Source: an uncultured Lachnospiraceae bacterium
GTDB lineage: Bacteria > Bacillota > Clostridia > Lachnospirales > Lachnospiraceae
Assembly: GCA_910585395.1 (NCBI GenBank)
Contig: CAJUCK010000004.1
Span: forward strand, 70,177-87,044
DNA: 16,868 nt
Direction: 5' to 3'
The translations under genes were made by a program, and so were the position numbers. Shown in pieces: positions 13,994-16,868 of this stretch. The notes beneath the pieces were generated by a model that did no database searches, was not told the origin of the DNA, and worked only from the letters and a program-made list of their open reading frames with translations. The first letter of the stretch is position 1. Each line of letters begins with the position of its first letter.

Positions 13994-14006
13994 ACCAAAT
14001 ATTGGT
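13994..14006. repeat. Perfect inverted repeat, likely operator
   Basis: ACCAA-ATA-TTGGT on the plus strand is a perfect 5-bp dyad with a 3-bp centre. It lies immediately after the permease stop codon and just upstream of the regulator promoter. Its position suits an activator or repressor site, possibly for the adjacent OmpR-type regulator, although those usually bind direct repeats. Confidence 0.4.
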
Positions 14007-16868
14007 TTACTCTTTTACCTGTAACAGTTCTAAAACCTTGTGTCTTGTCACCTGCACTGCTGCTGCAGACGCCCCGCAGACACATGCCAAGAAATACATT
14101 CCAAAACAAAACGCAAGCGTTCTTACGTTTTCTTGAAATAACCCTGGACTTAACAAGACAAGCCCTCCAGCTACCAGAAGAATTCCTGCCAGACTGAGGA
14201 TAACCTGCTCGAACACCAGCATACACCGGGCCCGTTTCTTGGTAACTCCTAAGATACGCAGAAACGCAGCTTCCTGTGCTGACTGCAGAATCACCAGCAG
14301 AGGTCCAATTAGGCCAATCAGCACGGCAGCAGCCACGGCAATAGGGAACAGCGCTTCCAAAAGGTCGCGGATGCGCTCAATATTAGTAAGTCCTCCTGTA
14401 TCAAGATGGTAGGATGGATATCCATAGATAAAACTTTCATCCATTTTTTTCTTCAGAAGATCGTCCAGCTCATCAATCTTTTCATTATCAGTCAGCTTAA
14501 ATTCACAGTGGTCTATTGCAAAATCCATGGAAAAGAGTCTCGTCAAGTCATTTCTTATTCCTGTAAAAATTCCGTCTCTGACATCAGCGCTGTCAGACTG
14601 TGCGATTCCTATTACCTTATACTTCTTATATCCACTGGATTCTGCATCTTTTCCTTCTTCACCGATTTCGAGAATAGAATACAGAATATCTGACATTAAT
14701 CCGATTTCATCACCAAGAGAAATATCAAACTTTTCTGCCAGATTCTTCCCCAGCAGACAGATCTGAGCAGTGCCTTCAAAACTGGAAAAATCATATCCCT
14801 CATCATACTTCACTGTACAGCCGGTCCCCAGATTTCGCTCCAGATCACTTGCAATTGTCATCGTCACAGGTATATCAATTCCTGTATCTTCTATCCACAC
14901 GCTAAAGCTGTCCTGGCAGTAAAAATCTTTTATCAGCGGCGAGTTTGACAGATCCGCTGTAGTTGTAAATGTAAAATCCACCGCCGTGCCTTTTACGCCC
15001 AAATCATAGAAAGCATTCTGATATGTGATTTTGGCCAGCACAAATGTCCCAATTCCAGCAGTCAGCACAAATGCCAAAATCAGTGAAACTGCAGTCTTAC
15101 CGATACCACGCCGCAGATGGCGCCAGATATAAACAGCTACATGACGTACAGGTCCGTAATTTCTCTGCACTATCCGTTCTCCTGCTGCCGAGAGCCTTGA
15201 CACATCAAACTTCACTGGAACAGACTCCTTTGCTGAGGCATCATGATTGGCAGACAAGGCTTTTGTCATCATCCCATACTTAGATCCTTCCTGAAGCAAT
15301 TCCAGCGGCGGAATTTTCTTCATATTCCACAAAAAGAAATAAGCAGCCAGAGAGACGAACAACAGCTCTGAAACCAAACATAAAACGATTACATTGATAG
15401 GAATTTCTGTGTCAGGGATATACCCTTCCAGAGCGCTGTCCGCCATAAGCTGTATCGCTTTTTTGGCTGTCTTTTGCGCATAGTACAATCCTGTTATACC
15501 TCCGATCGGCACTGCCAGCGCTGATACGGCAACAAAAGGCATTACAACTAAATGTTCTGCTACTTGGCTGGTTACACCTAGCGTACGCATAATAGCATAT
15601 GTTTTTTTGTTCCGTCCGATATAAAGGTACACTGACAGGAATAATGCCAGGGCTGATCCTGCAATATACAAAGCAGTTGTCAGAAGAGATGTTAACGCCC
15701 CTATTTCAAAGCTGTCTTTTACGTCCAGCCATCCTCTGTCTGAATAATCCAAAGCCAGTCCCACTTTCTCAGCAAACTCTTGAGCCGCCTTGTGGAAAGC
15801 TTCTATATCATGGGAATCTTCTACAAAAACATGAAACCCATATTTATAGAGATCTGGAGCTTTTATAGGCAGAAGAACAGATGGTACATAAATAATATTA
15901 GGCGACGGCGGATAAACAGAATCTCCTCTCCCCTCAGAATATGCACCGACAATAACAAGTTTCGTTGAATCCGTAAATTCAGATATTTCTTTGGCATCGG
16001 GTATGAGCCGAAAGTTTTCTGTTGTTGAGTAAGCCATTGACTGACCAAAACGCTTTCCCAATTGTACGCTGATACTGTCACCGATAGACAAATCATGCGC
16101 TTTCAGAAATTCCTCATTTACAACACAGACCTTTTTGTCATCTGCGGTTAGCGAACGTCCCTGCGAAATGACAAGCTCCTGATCATGAAATTTTCGTTCC
16201 ACACGCATATCCGGTGTATACACGATATCATAAACATATTTATTATAATTGATTGCTTCTACCCATTCTTTTTGGAGTGCAAATGATTCTGTCTCCAGAT
16301 AATTGTCTGGCTGCCCGTCCAAAACACGCAGAGATTCATCCCCTGTCGTATAAGGGGCGAATACAATACCTGACGAACCATCTGCACTGTAACCTGAATT
16401 CTGTGCCAAAACAAGACACCGGCTTCCCTTTTTCAGACTGTCATAAAATGCACGGGTATAAGGGGACCTGGCATAATTCATTTCTCCAAAAGCGACCATC
16501 TCTGTCGCAAAAGAATCCTCAATCTTTGGTCCTCCCTGACAGGCAATTACCTTGACGTTATCAAATTTTAAGCGGGCATGGTTCTCAAGAATTGATTCTC
16601 CCTCTTCGTATCCTTCATATGTGCCTTCAAACACAACAAATCCGCCGTATTCCCCTCCACTGCCTTCTATACGTAGATAATCTTCTACCCGTCCAGCTGT
16701 TATGATACTATTATATGCCAATGTTACACCTGGCAGTGACGCAAACTCCTTCCATTCTTCCCTCGTCGGCAAGGGCTTATCCTCTACATCATAGATAGTA
16801 TCATAACATCTGCCCACTGACTTATCTGGTGACTCAACACTTGCAGTTATCACTGGAATATCTGGCAC
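14007..16868 (-). CDS. FtsX-family ABC transporter permease, 5' end missing
   Basis: The window holds about 953 C-terminal residues, and the frame is open at the right edge, so the N-terminus is outside. A large extracytoplasmic region (about 1-390 of the visible part) precedes a first FtsX domain with three helices (about 391-515), containing YAIMRTLGVTSQ and ending in PPLELLQEG. A second half starts with a helix at about 591-612 (AVSLILAFVLTAGIGTF), has a second extracytoplasmic part, and ends with another FtsX domain (about 835-953) containing FLRILGVTKKRA and the terminal VLELLQVKE. Such two-module permeases work with an ATPase encoded nearby, probably beyond the right edge, in peptide export, lipoprotein handling or antibiotic resistance. 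The gene ends 75 bases before the two-component operon. Confidence 0.9.
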   Translation of the reverse strand: MPDIPVITASVESPDKSVGRCYDTIYDVEDKPLPTREEWKEFASLPGVTLAYNSIITAGRVEDYLRIEGSGGEYGGFVVFEGTYEGYEEGESILENHARLKFDNVKVIACQGGPKIEDSFATEMVAFGEMNYARSPYTRAFYDSLKKGSRCLVLAQNSGYSADGSSGIVFAPYTTGDESLRVLDGQPDNYLETESFALQKEWVEAINYNKYVYDIVYTPDMRVERKFHDQELVISQGRSLTADDKKVCVVNEEFLKAHDLSIGDSISVQLGKRFGQSMAYSTTENFRLIPDAKEISEFTDSTKLVIVGAYSEGRGDSVYPPSPNIIYVPSVLLPIKAPDLYKYGFHVFVEDSHDIEAFHKAAQEFAEKVGLALDYSDRGWLDVKDSFEIGALTSLLTTALYIAGSALALFLSVYLYIGRNKKTYAIMRTLGVTSQVAEHLVVMPFVAVSALAVPIGGITGLYYAQKTAKKAIQLMADSALEGYIPDTEIPINVIVLCLVSELLFVSLAAYFFLWNMKKIPPLELLQEGSKYGMMTKALSANHDASAKESVPVKFDVSRLSAAGERIVQRNYGPVRHVAVYIWRHLRRGIGKTAVSLILAFVLTAGIGTFVLAKITYQNAFYDLGVKGTAVDFTFTTTADLSNSPLIKDFYCQDSFSVWIEDTGIDIPVTMTIASDLERNLGTGCTVKYDEGYDFSSFEGTAQICLLGKNLAEKFDISLGDEIGLMSDILYSILEIGEEGKDAESSGYKKYKVIGIAQSDSADVRDGIFTGIRNDLTRLFSMDFAIDHCEFKLTDNEKIDELDDLLKKKMDESFIYGYPSYHLDTGGLTNIERIRDLLEALFPIAVAAAVLIGLIGPLLVILQSAQEAAFLRILGVTKKRARCMLVFEQVILSLAGILLVAGGLVLLSPGLFQENVRTLAFCFGMYFLACVCGASAAAVQVTRHKVLELLQVKE

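Noticed and set aside
1..16868. CRISPR arrays, tRNA or rRNA genes, insertion sequences, att sites
   Set aside because: No regularly spaced repeats, cloverleaf-like segments, transposase motifs or terminal inverted repeats were seen on either strand.

Overview
The window looks like chromosomal DNA of a low-GC anaerobic Firmicute, most likely a clostridial lineage such as Lachnospiraceae. This is inferred from AT-rich intergenic DNA, strong GGAGG-type ribosome binding sites, the clostridial form of the ATP synthase subunits, and a sodium-type c subunit. No sequence search could be run, so the taxon is approximate. Every gene I can support is on the minus strand, so transcription runs from high to low coordinates.

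From right to left: (1) 16868-14007 is the C-terminal 950 or so residues of a large FtsX-type ABC transporter permease whose N-terminus lies outside the window. (2) 13931-11004 is a three-gene operon with overlapping genes: an OmpR-type response regulator, a membrane histidine kinase with a HAMP domain, and a membrane-anchored PepSY-like protein. It has its own promoter next to a perfect inverted repeat. (3) 10752-3352 is a complete F-type ATP synthase operon in the order atpZ, atpI, atpB, atpE, atpF, atpH, atpA, atpG, atpD, atpC. It starts at a near-consensus promoter and ends at a stem-loop terminator. The c subunit carries all the side chains of the sodium-binding site (Gln32, Glu65, Thr66, Thr67, Tyr70), so this enzyme is probably driven by Na+ rather than H+. 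The atpG-atpD gap is unusually long and is full of hairpins.

(4) 3152-806 holds a second, unrelated two-component system of the AgrA/AgrC type: a LytTR response regulator followed by a six- to seven-helix GHKL histidine kinase. Each gene has its own good promoter, and the kinase transcript has a long structured leader. No agrB or agrD gene is visible. (5) Directly after the kinase stop codon lies a compact unit: two direct repeats of AACGGTC spaced 20 bp apart (resembling a LytTR-protein operator), a -10 box, small overlapping reading frames including a 19-residue amphipathic peptide with a near-perfect ribosome binding site, and then a strong stem-loop. This is the most interesting part of the window, because it could be the peptide signal or output gene of the adjacent kinase/regulator pair. 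(6) 1-412 contains what looks like decayed or frameshifted coding sequence that runs off the left edge and that I cannot identify.

Functionally the window combines core energy metabolism (the ATP synthase) with two separate sensing modules. One probably serves cell-envelope or antimicrobial-peptide sensing together with the ABC permease. The other is probably a peptide-sensing or quorum-like circuit.
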